Below, piece by piece: positions 44,474-53,108 of a DNA stretch of 64,000 nucleotides. Position 1 is the first letter of the stretch; every line of letters starts with the position of its first letter. The position numbers were made by a program, and so were the translations under genes. This DNA comes from Thalassomonas actiniarum (GTDB lineage: Bacteria; Pseudomonadota; Gammaproteobacteria; Enterobacterales; Alteromonadaceae), in the NCBI RefSeq assembly GCF_000948975.2, contig NZ_CP059735.1:3286001-3350000 (forward strand), in the 5' to 3' direction. The notes beneath the pieces are model-generated. The model had not been told where the DNA came from, made no database searches, and saw only the letters and a program-made list of their open reading frames with translations.

Positions 44474-45463
44474 TTATCTATTACCGAAGATCCCCATCAT
44501 ACTATCAATAACCTCATCATAATCATCAAGCATCTCCTGCGACTCCTGGACAATAGCAGCCATATCCTCCTCAAAAGCGGCGGCAATATCTTCATCCTGA
44601 TAAACAATATCAACCTCGTCATCTTCATTTTGATAAACGATATTGATATCAAGTTCGTCATCTTCCGATGTTTGTACAGCCCCGAACCTGCTCAGATCGA
44701 TCTTCTTGCTGACCAGTTCATCTGTGGTATCAAGTAAGGCATTTAGCCGCTCAATAATGTCCTGATCCATAGGCTCGTTGGGCTTAGTCCCCTGTTCAGA
44801 GATCTTGCGGTTAACCTGATCTTTGAGATTATCAATATTGTCCAGCTGCTGCTCAAGTTTTTCCAGGGTACCGTCATGTAAAGCCAGGGCCCGGTAATCA
44901 TTGCTATCGACGGTGATTTTTTCTAATGCTTCAAGTTTTGAACTGATCAAGGCTGAGCTGACGTTGAGGCGATCCAGGCACTCGGAGTACGTTGTGGCAA
45001 CCTGTTTGCTTTTCGTGCTATCAGGCTCATCCACAAAACTCACCGGAGTATTAGCGAAGCTGACTTTCGTTTCTTGCACTTTCTGCTCTACCGCATCGGG
45101 ATTAATCATACTTTCATAGGCGGCGGTGACCGAATGCAAGGCTTCCATGCTCAGGCTGTTTTTATGGCCGCCCTTATACCAGCTGTCTTCCATTTTCTTA
45201 TTTAATATTGAGAACAGCACGTCTTTTATTTCTTCATTATTAACCCCGGGAAGATCTATCTGATGAATCGCTTCTCTCACCGAACGCAGGGCCAGATCAA
45301 AACTTTCCTTTTTCTCGGCATTTTTCATGGCAAAATACGAGGGCTTTGATTCACCATGTAATTGTACCTGACCAGTGTTCTCGTTTTTGCTGGCACTTAG
45401 GCGAATATCTTTCCCGGGGGCATCGTTAACATGGGTGTTAACATAGCTACATAAACTGTCCAT
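44474..45463 (-). CDS. Candidate type III effector or secreted substrate
   Basis: I do not recognise this 329-aa protein. It has no Sec signal or membrane segment, a polar N-terminus, a helical coiled-coil-like region (about residues 150-235) and a strongly acidic tail with a near-repeat (DINIVYQNEDDEVDIVYQDED, about 280-300) before a final Met-rich DSMMGIFGNR. It lies 21 bp downstream of a small acidic chaperone-like gene on the same strand, the usual layout of an effector pair. The acidic tail could be a chaperone- or host-binding segment. Confidence 0.65.
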   Translation of the reverse strand: MDSLCSYVNTHVNDAPGKDIRLSASKNENTGQVQLHGESKPSYFAMKNAEKKESFDLALRSVREAIHQIDLPGVNNEEIKDVLFSILNKKMEDSWYKGGHKNSLSMEALHSVTAAYESMINPDAVEQKVQETKVSFANTPVSFVDEPDSTKSKQVATTYSECLDRLNVSSALISSKLEALEKITVDSNDYRALALHDGTLEKLEQQLDNIDNLKDQVNRKISEQGTKPNEPMDQDIIERLNALLDTTDELVSKKIDLSRFGAVQTSEDDELDINIVYQNEDDEVDIVYQDEDIAAAFEEDMAAIVQESQEMLDDYDEVIDSMMGIFGNR

Positions 45464-45484
45464 CTCGGCTCCTAAAGTACAGGC

Positions 45485-45964
45485 TTATGCCCGGATCATG
45501 TTTGGGTTCATAAAAGAGATATTGTCCACCAGCTTTTGCTTATCCTGGCTCGTTGCCGTCGGCCAGCTTTTAAGCAGATAGCGCCAGTGGATCATTTGTT
45601 CTGCAAAATTAAAAAAGATCGCAGAAAACTCTAAGGTATTTAACGAGGCCGCACTGTAATCCCCGAGTAATAAACAACTGTCGCCACTGCCGCTTAAGGC
45701 AGTTTTTACCGACCTTTGCTCCTGGCCCAGGGCATTAAAGGTCAGGAAAAACTTATACAGCTCCAGCTGGTCTTGCTTTTCTATGGCCCCGGCTTCGCCG
45801 CTAAGGGTAAAACTGTCATCTTGCTGATGGTAATAAACCCAAACCAGTTCGCTGTCGCCGTATTCAATGAGCCAATAGCCATTTTCAAACTGCACCACCG
45901 AACTCGCCTTGAGCACTTCACCTATGTCTGCCATCAATAATTTGAATTTATCTAGCGGTTCCAT
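45485..45964 (-). CDS. CesT-like type III secretion chaperone
   Basis: The 159-aa protein is small, acidic and alpha/beta, with a strand-rich centre (GYWLIEYGDSELVWVYY, DSFTLSGEAG) and helical ends, as in class I chaperones. The match to CesT is by pattern, not clear identity. Its neighbour is the 329-aa candidate substrate, 21 bp downstream. It precedes the translocon operon's last gene by about 95 bp in map position and is transcribed in the same direction. Confidence 0.68.
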   Translation of the reverse strand: MEPLDKFKLLMADIGEVLKASSVVQFENGYWLIEYGDSELVWVYYHQQDDSFTLSGEAGAIEKQDQLELYKFFLTFNALGQEQRSVKTALSGSGDSCLLLGDYSAASLNTLEFSAIFFNFAEQMIHWRYLLKSWPTATSQDKQKLVDNISFMNPNMIRA

Positions 45965-46060
45965 ATTTACCCTGCATTCTTTTCAATAAGCGTTAAAGAA
46001 TCGACAAAACAGACTCAGGTGGGTTGCCCCACCTTTGTCACATTTCCAAACCAATCGCAA

Positions 46061-47044
46061 TTACACGCGGCTGCCGACGATTTCACTGTTGGTCTGGTGT
46101 CTGGCATCGTTGATGGCCTTGATCATATTCATGGCATCGTTGATGATCTGTTTTGAATCTCTGAAGTACTGATTTTGATCTTCAGATTTGGAGCGGTACA
46201 AGCCAGACTCGGTTTCCGCCCTTTGCTGCTCTTCCTGATCTTCGGTAGACACAAAGGTAATGGTTGAACCGGTTGTTCCGGCAGCGCCTTCGAGGATCTT
46301 ACCGGCAGCGGTATATTTCGCCGTCGTTGCCTGTGCCTGTGCTTCGGTCATTTTCGGACCGGCTTTACTGGCGTTACTTGTAGTGCTGCTCGCCGTTGAC
46401 GCCGTGGTAGAACCTTCACTCATGCCTTCGGCCAAACCGTTGGAAGTTTTCACCGTACCGCCGGAAGTATTGCCGGTGGTATTGGTGGGCGTAGGCGCTT
46501 TAGGCGCCGCTGCTGCACCGGTAGACGGTGTGCTTAAGCCTTTCAGGGTTTTAATACCGCCGGCCATTGAAAGTGCGCCACTGACAATAGTCACGGCGTT
46601 GGTGATCATACCCACCATAAAGTCTTTGGCGGCTTTATCACGCATGGCTGAAATGGCTTCTTCACTTTTTACCACCATCATCTGGCGGTCGCCGTTACGC
46701 ATTTCCCGGTTGACATCCCTTTGCTCACGTACAGTTTCCAGGAATAACTTCATGATTTCATTAAAATCCGCCATAAAATCACGACCAACTACCCTGTCTT
46801 GTGATTCATCGCTGCCGGCTTCCAGTTTAGGCGGTGTCAGTTGCGGCACATCATGGATAGTAATAGTGCCCTTGTCGGTTTTTACCACCAGATCGTCATC
46901 CACTAACTGGATATTCTGGACGGTACCGATATCCTTTCCCTGGATACCGTTGGTGGTGCCGCTGCCGTCTGCTGCGGTAAAAGTCACCTGGTAGTCGCTA
47001 TTTAAATAATCTGTTACTTGTGCATTGGGTGTTACTGTGGCCAT
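46061..47044 (-). CDS. SctB-like type III translocator (SseD/EspB/YopD-like)
   Basis: The 327-aa protein has one hydrophobic region (about residues 142-172, MVGMITNAVTIVSGALSMAGG) flanked by a helical DFNEIMKLFLETVREQRDVNREMRNGD segment that is common in minor translocators, and a final coiled-coil-like helix (IINDAMNMIKAINDARHQ). The linker is rich in Thr, Ser and Ala. Translocators of this class form the host-membrane pore with the SctE/SseC partner. It lies 44 bp after the SseC-like gene, as sseC-sseD do in SPI-2. Confidence 0.78.
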   Translation of the reverse strand: MATVTPNAQVTDYLNSDYQVTFTAADGSGTTNGIQGKDIGTVQNIQLVDDDLVVKTDKGTITIHDVPQLTPPKLEAGSDESQDRVVGRDFMADFNEIMKLFLETVREQRDVNREMRNGDRQMMVVKSEEAISAMRDKAAKDFMVGMITNAVTIVSGALSMAGGIKTLKGLSTPSTGAAAAPKAPTPTNTTGNTSGGTVKTSNGLAEGMSEGSTTASTASSTTSNASKAGPKMTEAQAQATTAKYTAAGKILEGAAGTTGSTITFVSTEDQEEQQRAETESGLYRSKSEDQNQYFRDSKQIINDAMNMIKAINDARHQTNSEIVGSRV

Positions 47045-47088
47045 AATTTCTTCCTTAATATTTTGTAAAAGTGTTAAATCAACAGGGA

Positions 47089-48111
47089 TTAAACCGCTGT
47101 GTTGTTCATGATGGTGCTGCTAAGCTCGGTACTGGCGGTCAGGGTTTCCATGGCAATTTTGATCCCCTGGGCATATTGCTGCATGATTTCTTCCAGCTTG
47201 TCCTGGTAATCACCCAGTTTCATCATCAGCTCATTGATAAACATTTGTTGCTCGGCAGCATCGGCGCGGGCATCAGCCGCTTCTTTGGTATAAGCCGTAG
47301 TCGCAAGACCGGCTCCGCCCTGACCTACGGTTGCCGCGCCACCGACTACGCCACTGATAGCAGCCACTTTAGCCGCCATAATGGCTAGCGTGCCTGTTGC
47401 CGCAGGGCCCATCATGGCCGCACCACCGGAGGCAAGTGAAAGCACCATAACCGTCGCCAATACAGTGATTTGCGCCGCCATCATGGCGTCTTCTTTGGAC
47501 ATATCGGGGTCAATTGCCATAAAGACTTCCGCCAGGCCCTCATTCATCCAGTCGCCGGTTTCCCCCGAGATTTGCGAGGTCAGCATCACGGCGCCAGCCG
47601 CTATCATCAAGGTACCGGCAACGGCGCCGACACCGGTGGCGATTAACGCTGCCCCGGCCACTATCATGGCGGCACTGGCAATCCAACCAAACACCTTGCC
47701 GATACCGCTGCTTTCTTTGGCTTTTTCTATCGCCTTGAGAGCATCTTCAATTTTTTTGATGCGCTCGTCATGGTGCTGCTGCGTGGTCAGCTGGTTGTTT
47801 TTAATATTTTCCTTGGCATTAACCGCCTGCTCTTCGGTCACCTCCTGGTTCAATGAAGTCAGCATAAGCATAAGGTCATTCATGCTCATGTCTCCCAGCT
47901 GAGGGGCGGCCAGCTTGACCGCATTGGCAATGGCCTCGGCATCGCTTTGGGCCGTGCCCTGGCCATCGGTCAATATGGTGACAATTTGCTGACCCAGGGC
48001 CGAGCCGGGGGAAATATTGGTATTATCCGCATTGCTATTGTTTACATTGATATTGCCCATATTGGTGTTGTTTTGCGGCGTCGTTGGCTTATTTACCGTT
48101 ACATCGCTCAT
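47089..48111 (-). CDS. SctE-like type III major translocator (SseC/EspD/YopB-like)
   Basis: The 340-aa protein has an Asn-rich disordered N-terminus, a coiled-coil helix (about 90-130) and two strongly hydrophobic segments (about 137-182 and 216-262) of the kind that insert as a hairpin into host membranes. The first includes GKVFGWIASAAMIVAGAALIATG, typical of SseC/YopB proteins. The C-terminus is amphipathic. It sits directly downstream of its probable class II chaperone gene. Confidence 0.85.
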   Translation of the reverse strand: MSDVTVNKPTTPQNNTNMGNINVNNSNADNTNISPGSALGQQIVTILTDGQGTAQSDAEAIANAVKLAAPQLGDMSMNDLMLMLTSLNQEVTEEQAVNAKENIKNNQLTTQQHHDERIKKIEDALKAIEKAKESSGIGKVFGWIASAAMIVAGAALIATGVGAVAGTLMIAAGAVMLTSQISGETGDWMNEGLAEVFMAIDPDMSKEDAMMAAQITVLATVMVLSLASGGAAMMGPAATGTLAIMAAKVAAISGVVGGAATVGQGGAGLATTAYTKEAADARADAAEQQMFINELMMKLGDYQDKLEEIMQQYAQGIKIAMETLTASTELSSTIMNNTAV

Positions 48112-48123
48112 ACTCTCTGCTCC

Positions 48124-48612
48124 TTAAGATAATTTATTTTTCACAAGTGCCAGCATCTTGGTGGCCTTGTCTTTTACTTCTTCATAGCCGCCCTGGTTGC
48201 CGGCAAATTCCAGCGCCGCACTAAAGCCGCTGGCAGCATTTTCAAAATCTCCCAGTGCCAGGTAGCATTCGGCGGCATGCAGTGGCGGCAGCGGGTTGCT
48301 GATATCCAACAGGGCCGCCATAGAATAGGAGTTGATGGCATCTTTATATTGCTGCAGCATTTGCTGGCAGCCGCCGATACCCATAAGATATTTCTTTTCC
48401 AGGTGGTCGTATAATCCCAGGAATTTAAAGACCTTAAGCGCGTCTTCATATTTGGCATTCTGATAAAGGTTGTAGGCCACGTAATAGATGGCTTCCATGG
48501 TTTTTTCATCGACATTTTTCAGCTCGCGTAAAGCACCGCCTTTACCGATAAAGTCAAATACTTGCTCACCTAATGCCAGAGTGTGGTCTATTTTTTCTTG
48601 TGTAAAATTCAT
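48124..48612 (-). CDS. SycD/LcrH-type TPR chaperone for translocators
   Basis: The 162-aa protein consists of three TPR-like repeats (EAIYYVAYNLYQNAKYEDALKVF, KKYLMGIGGCQQMLQQYKDAINSY, PLPPLHAAECYLALGDFENAASGF), the structure of class II type III chaperones. These hold the hydrophobic translocators in the cytoplasm. ATG 48612 has AGGAG upstream; an in-frame GTG at 48633 is less likely. It is 12 bp before the SseC-like gene, as expected for its cargo. Confidence 0.9.
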   Translation of the reverse strand: MNFTQEKIDHTLALGEQVFDFIGKGGALRELKNVDEKTMEAIYYVAYNLYQNAKYEDALKVFKFLGLYDHLEKKYLMGIGGCQQMLQQYKDAINSYSMAALLDISNPLPPLHAAECYLALGDFENAASGFSAALEFAGNQGGYEEVKDKATKMLALVKNKLS

Positions 48613-48749
48613 GATGACTCCTGCTGTTGTCACTTGCTGTCTGTTGAGTCTCAGGCCCCGGGCTATTCCATCAGTTGGTAATAGCCCGACAAAGGTGCCT
48701 GATAAAAATAAAGGTGCACAAATACCGCTGAAAAATTGTGCACTTAAGG

Positions 48750-49241
48750 TTAAATACGGGTATTGCCGATAATGGAGTCTTTTTCCCCGTGAGAAGTACT
48801 TAAGAAGTTGGTTTGCTGTTTGATCACTTCATCGTACTTGTTCATAATCGCCTGCAGGTCAATCAGATCCGTTTGCGAAGTACTGGTTAAGCTGTCGATT
48901 TCGGTTTGCATATTTTCAATCACCGCCGTCCACTCATCCTTGCTGTATTTGTTATCATTATCGTCATTAGGCACATCAACGTTGTTGGCCTTGATAAAGG
49001 CAGTGAACTCCGGAGACATCTCGGTAGTTTTTCCCTTAGCCTGTTCGCTGCGCCCTTCCTGCAAAAAAGTATTGAACTCTTTTAACAGGGCATTTTTATC
49101 GGCGATCATTTTTGCCTGCTCGCGGATCTGATCATCGAGAATCTCTGAACGTCCACTTAATGCTTTCATCATTACCGTTTCCAGAGACAACTTGTGCTCT
49201 ACAGTCCCCAGGGTATTCGTGCTATTGACTGGATTAGCCAT
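48750..49241 (-). CDS. Type III filament protein (EspA/SseB-like), short paralogue
   Basis: The 163-aa protein is helical with a long C-terminal coiled coil (about residues 105-155: TEIDSLTSTSQTDLIDLQAI then MNKYDEVIKQQTNFLS) ending SIIGNTRI, the layout of EspA/SseB filament subunits that extend the needle toward the host. The N-terminal region LETVMMKALSGRSEILDDQIREQA and the C-terminal 45 residues closely match the 421-aa protein encoded two genes upstream, so the two are paralogues. Family naming is by architecture and operon position before the SycD and SseC genes. Confidence 0.8.
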   Translation of the reverse strand: MANPVNSTNTLGTVEHKLSLETVMMKALSGRSEILDDQIREQAKMIADKNALLKEFNTFLQEGRSEQAKGKTTEMSPEFTAFIKANNVDVPNDDNDNKYSKDEWTAVIENMQTEIDSLTSTSQTDLIDLQAIMNKYDEVIKQQTNFLSTSHGEKDSIIGNTRI

Positions 49242-49326
49242 AATTAATTTCCTTTTCTTTTCCGCTTAACGCTGTCATGGTTAAGCGGTTTATTAATGAA
49301 TCTTGATGTATTTAGGTCTCAAATCA

Positions 49327-49632
49327 TTAGATAAAAGCACGGTGCCTGGCTTTTTTCGCCGCACGCACCGGCATATCCCGGTACTTGGCCCGGTCGCGGG
49401 CATCGCGCTGGGCCTGGGCAATTTCATCCCGAAAAGCCTCCGATTTTTTCTCTAATTGTTCCTTTTCATGGGCCGTTAACTCTGAAGTGTCCGACAACAT
49501 CGCCTTGGTAATACCATAGCGTTGATACAGATCTTCTTTTTGTTTCAGCAGCCCTCGGGCTTGTGCCAGGGTGTCTTTACTTTCCTTAAGAAAAGCTTCC
49601 AGTGCGGTTTGTTTGGACATTTCATTCGCCAT
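49327..49632 (-). CDS. Small coiled-coil protein, putative filament chaperone
   Basis: The 101-aa protein is nearly all helix, with heptad-like leucines and a basic C-terminus (RAAKKARHRAFI). It is encoded between the two filament paralogues. SPI-2 SseA and EPEC CesA/CesAB are about 100-aa coiled-coil chaperones for filament subunits encoded in the same place, so that role is the most likely inference. I cannot see direct sequence identity with them. Confidence 0.65.
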   Translation of the reverse strand: MANEMSKQTALEAFLKESKDTLAQARGLLKQKEDLYQRYGITKAMLSDTSELTAHEKEQLEKKSEAFRDEIAQAQRDARDRAKYRDMPVRAAKKARHRAFI

Positions 49633-49668
49633 GATTTTTTCCTTTATAAATACGTTTTAGCTCAAGGA

Positions 49669-50934
49669 TTAGATACGGGTGTTGCCGATAATAGAGTCGT
49701 TTTCACCGTGTGCCGTACTCAGCATGTTGGTTTGTTGCTTGACGTTTTCATCGTATTTATTCATTAACGATTGCAAGGCAATCAACTCGGTTTGCGAGCG
49801 GCTGGTGAGGCTGTCAACATAATCAGAAGACATTTGCGCCAGGTTTTCTTTCTCTGCCGGGGTAAAGACCAGGGCACTACCGTATTGCAAGGTTGAAATA
49901 TCGGCTCCCATTTCTTCTAATAAAGCAATATTCTCCGGAGTTGCTTCTATGGTGAATAAGCTTTCCATCGCCGTTTTTACCGAAGCCATTTCGGTAGAGG
50001 TTAATACCAGTGCGCCGCCTTCGGTATAATCCGCCGGATCAAGGCCTGCCTTGGTTAACATTTCCTTATTTTTATCCGTCAGCGGCAGCGTAGTAATTTC
50101 TTCGGTAACTTCGGTTTGCGCCACTTTTATACCGCCGGAAATATCGTCGCCGTTAAGGGCGGCCCAGTCGCTCATATCGCCATTGTTGGTGACAAAAATG
50201 GTGCCGTCATTTTTAGTGGCATCATCAAATAAGCTGCCGTCGCTGGCGACGTCCAAAAAGTCATTGCCCTGGCCGCCGCCGTTGGCGTTATCACTTAAAC
50301 CGGTAACTACCGCCTGATCATCGCCGCGGGAAATATAAAGGTTATCCGTTACCGTAGCGCCACTGTTGCCATAAGGAGCGGTTTCAACGGTGATCTTGAC
50401 GCCTGTTGGGGTAATAAAAGTTGATTGCTCGTTAAAATCGAAGTCGACGGAATCGTCGTCGCCTTCATCAACATGCGGGTCACCCCAAACACGGGTTGAA
50501 TTGGTAAAGGTAGGATCGGCCCCTTCAGCTCTTTGCTCCGCCGGATCATACTCAACCATTTTCCAGGAGCGGTTGTCGCCGGATCTTTCAATAACCACAC
50601 CGGTACCGTCGCCAAAATCGATAAAGTCATCGCCGTTGCTTAATTTCGAAGTGGTGAAATCCGGGTAGTCGGCATCGGAAAAGTCATCCATCTCGCCGAC
50701 GGTTAAACCCGCGTTATTGGCGCCGATATTGGTCAACTGGGACATTTTATTAGCAGCAACAATTTGTTGGTTGGCCGCTTCAATGCTGGCCGCTTGTTCA
50801 CGAACACCGTCATCAAGGATAGTATCGCGCTCACCCAATACCCGCATCACTAATGATATCGTGGCTTCACGGCTCATATGTGCACTGCTTGTTGCTTCTG
50901 TTCCTACGCCACCTGCTACTGGTTGATTCTGCAT
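49669..50934 (-). CDS. Type III filament-like protein with internal MIIA (DUF1521) autocleavage domain
   Basis: The 421-aa protein has EspA/SseB-like ends nearly matching the 163-aa paralogue (N-terminal ERDTILDDGVREQA; C-terminal SRSQTELIALQSLMNKYDEN to SIIGNTRI). Between them, about residues 95-265, lies a DUF1521 domain: TRVWGDPHVDEGDDD with the cleavage motif GDPHVD (scissile Asp152-Pro153), FDFNEQSTFITPTGVKITV, NLYISRGDDQAVVTGL. In Bradyrhizobium NopE1 and in a Vibrio coralliilyticus protein this domain cuts itself between Asp and Pro when Ca2+ or similar ions bind. A 100-residue linker rich in acidic residues follows. The start chosen has GGAG seven bases upstream of ATG 50934; two in-frame ATGs lie just before it. 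Confidence 0.85.
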   Translation of the reverse strand: MQNQPVAGGVGTEATSSAHMSREATISLVMRVLGERDTILDDGVREQAASIEAANQQIVAANKMSQLTNIGANNAGLTVGEMDDFSDADYPDFTTSKLSNGDDFIDFGDGTGVVIERSGDNRSWKMVEYDPAEQRAEGADPTFTNSTRVWGDPHVDEGDDDSVDFDFNEQSTFITPTGVKITVETAPYGNSGATVTDNLYISRGDDQAVVTGLSDNANGGGQGNDFLDVASDGSLFDDATKNDGTIFVTNNGDMSDWAALNGDDISGGIKVAQTEVTEEITTLPLTDKNKEMLTKAGLDPADYTEGGALVLTSTEMASVKTAMESLFTIEATPENIALLEEMGADISTLQYGSALVFTPAEKENLAQMSSDYVDSLTSRSQTELIALQSLMNKYDENVKQQTNMLSTAHGENDSIIGNTRI

Positions 50935-51343
50935 ATCCATTCTCCATTTCATTTTTTAAAAAGTTTGCCCGATGCCTTCTCATCAGGCGGTCATAAACTT
51001 TGTAACCAATAAAAAAAAATGGTTGTAAACTTCTTGCGATTTTTATCTTAAAAAAAGCAGTAAATGATGGCTGTATTGGCAATAAATACGTAAACAAACA
51101 TAAATAAGACTATATAAATCACTGATTTTTAATCAAAATATCAAAGTGGAATTTTGTTATTAATGAAAGGAAATAAAATTTAAGATTTTCGCTATTTATG
51201 TCGATTAAACGGCAAGACTTTTACCTTCAGGCAGATAAAACGTCACTTTGCGATGATTTTATCTACACTTGTCTGCGGAGATATTTTCAATATTCAGCAA
51301 GCATTCTCTGTTACTACCGGTCTGCTTGAAAAAGGGGGCTGGC
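50935..51343. other. AT-rich divergent promoter region
   Basis: The region separates the filament/translocon operon (minus) from the DUF3179 gene (plus). It is strongly AT-rich (especially 51000-51180), with a short interrupted hairpin GCCCGATG/CATCAGGC near 50967-50988 and A-runs near 51008. It probably carries the main promoter of the translocon operon, but I cannot point to a specific box. Confidence 0.5.
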
Positions 51344-52381
51344 ATGATGCAAAAATTATTTGCTCGCTGGTATGCAAAACTGTCATCCAGGCAGGTACTG
51401 CCGCTTATTCCACTCACTTTAGCCGCGGTTTTTCTGCTGGCAGATGTCTTCATCTCCATCCAGGGGGCGATACCCGGTTTTGGCTCCGCCAGCAACGGTT
51501 TCGATTTAAGCCAAACCTCTGTGCCTAGCAAGCAGATACATCATGGCGGTCCACCCCGTGACGGTATCCCTGCCCTGAGCCATCCTAAGTTTATCGCTGC
51601 CGATAAAGCCGGTTTTCTGCTGCCTCAATCTCGAATATTGGGCGTGAGTGTTGCCGGTCGGGCAAAAGCCTATCCCATTGCCATTTTAAACCACCATGAA
51701 ATTGTTAACGACACACTGGCAGGAAAAGATATTGCCGTAACCTTCTGCCCTTTATGCGGCACCGGCATAGTCTATAACGCCAGAGTTGACGGGCAATTGC
51801 TGGAATTTGGCGTTTCCGGCTTGCTTTATAACAGCGATGTTTTGCTTTATGACAGGCAAAGTGAGTCTCTGTGGTCGCAGATCCTCTCCCAAGCTATCAG
51901 CGGCCCTATGAAAGATAAAACACTCACCCGTCTGCCAGCCCTGCATACCAGTTGGCAGCACTGGCAAAAATTGCACCCCCATACCCGGGTTTTATCGCAA
52001 CACACCGGCTATAGCCGCAACTATCAACAAACCCCCTATGCCGGTTATAACCAGTCTGAAGCCATTTATTTTCCTGTGGCCCATCGCGATAAGCGTTATC
52101 ACAGTAAAGAAGTGGTGCTGACAGTGGAAATAAACGGCAAGGCCAAGGCCTATCCGTTTAAGGAGCTGGCGTTATATCAGAAACAAACCGGTCGCAGTAA
52201 AATAACGGATTCCCTGGCCGGACACACAGTCGTGGTAGAATTTGACCTGGCTTCACGCTCTGGCCGTATCACCGGAGTTTCTGGCAAAGAAATTCCCGGC
52301 TTTCAGGCATTTTGGTTTGCCTGGATCGCCTTTCATCCCGATTCCGAAGTCTTTACCGTAAAGCAGGCAAAACAAGGCTAG
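51344..52381 (+). CDS. DUF3179 domain-containing protein
   Basis: The 345-aa protein has a membrane-anchor or uncleaved signal segment (about residues 19-36, VLPLIPLTLAAVFLLADVF) and a DUF3179 body: FCPLCGTGIVYNARVDGQLLEFGVSGLLYNSDVLLYDRQSESLW with the conserved CPLC pair and SLW motif, and a second half with IEINGKAKAYPF-like repeats. Function is not established. AAGGGGG precedes the ATG. It ends 4 bp from the convergent lipoyl gene. Confidence 0.86.
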   Translation: MMQKLFARWYAKLSSRQVLPLIPLTLAAVFLLADVFISIQGAIPGFGSASNGFDLSQTSVPSKQIHHGGPPRDGIPALSHPKFIAADKAGFLLPQSRILGVSVAGRAKAYPIAILNHHEIVNDTLAGKDIAVTFCPLCGTGIVYNARVDGQLLEFGVSGLLYNSDVLLYDRQSESLWSQILSQAISGPMKDKTLTRLPALHTSWQHWQKLHPHTRVLSQHTGYSRNYQQTPYAGYNQSEAIYFPVAHRDKRYHSKEVVLTVEINGKAKAYPFKELALYQKQTGRSKITDSLAGHTVVVEFDLASRSGRITGVSGKEIPGFQAFWFAWIAFHPDSEVFTVKQAKQG

Positions 52382-52385
52382 CGGA

Positions 52386-53108
52386 TCAGCCCAGTAAAAC
52401 AGCCGTGACCAATACGCCAAGCACAAGGCCGATAATACCAAAAAGTAAACTGCCGGGAGCAAACACGCCTTTGCCGGTGCTTTCTTGTGTATTAACTACA
52501 GGATTGGCTTCACCTTTCATAGCGGCAACTTGCTGTGTCTGCCCGGCAGGTTCAGGGGGCGTTTCGAACATTTGTGGCGTTAACTGCATCACCACTTGCT
52601 CTGAGTTCACCCAGTGACCTTGTGCAATAGTAAAGTCACTGACAATGCCACTCGTTTCGGCTACCACTTCAAGTATTACCTTATCGGTTTCAACATCAAA
52701 TAAACCCTGGTCCCTTTGCACCTGCTGCCCGGGAGTAACATGAATTGTCGATATTACGCCATCAGCCACTGATTCAGGCAATATCGGCACGATCACATCC
52801 AGGGGATCGGTATTTTCCCTTTGTTCAAGATAAACGCTATTTTTTGCTTCAACAGGCACCTCACCATCACGTTGCGGCCTTATTTTCATAACCACTTGCC
52901 TGGAAGTGACACTATCATCTTTGCTGATGTTAAACTCATCGATAATACCAGTGACATCAGCAACCACTTCAAGTACCACCTTGTCAGTTTCAACATCAAA
53001 TAAATGATCGCCAACCTTAACCTGCTGGCCCTGATTAACATAAATATCTGCGATCTCAGCCTGGGGAACGGCTTCTGGCAAATGTGGAATGACAACGTCG
53101 GTGTGCAC
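52386..53108 (-). CDS. Tandem lipoyl-domain protein with C-terminal membrane anchor
   Basis: The 240-aa protein (from GTG 53108 with AAGGA upstream) contains two lipoyl/biotinyl domains exactly 100 residues apart, each with FDVETDKV and the modifiable lysine (Lys43 and Lys143). A Gln/Pro-rich linker and one C-terminal membrane helix (about 214-238) follow. Pyruvate- and 2-oxoglutarate-dehydrogenase E2 proteins carry such domains, but the E1-binding and acyltransferase domains are absent. An in-frame ATG at 53210 would add 34 residues with no similarity and no ribosome site. Role unknown; it could be a membrane-tethered swinging arm or membrane-fusion-like protein. Confidence 0.8.
   Translation of the reverse strand: MHTDVVIPHLPEAVPQAEIADIYVNQGQQVKVGDHLFDVETDKVVLEVVADVTGIIDEFNISKDDSVTSRQVVMKIRPQRDGEVPVEAKNSVYLEQRENTDPLDVIVPILPESVADGVISTIHVTPGQQVQRDQGLFDVETDKVILEVVAETSGIVSDFTIAQGHWVNSEQVVMQLTPQMFETPPEPAGQTQQVAAMKGEANPVVNTQESTGKGVFAPGSLLFGIIGLVLGVLVTAVLLG

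Noticed and set aside
46260-46994. 244-codon plus-strand frame
   Set aside because: Antisense to the SseD-like translocator gene; low-complexity Ala/Thr codons leave the opposite strand open.
47381-47902. 173-codon plus-strand frame
   Set aside because: Antisense shadow of the hydrophobic regions of the SseC-like gene.
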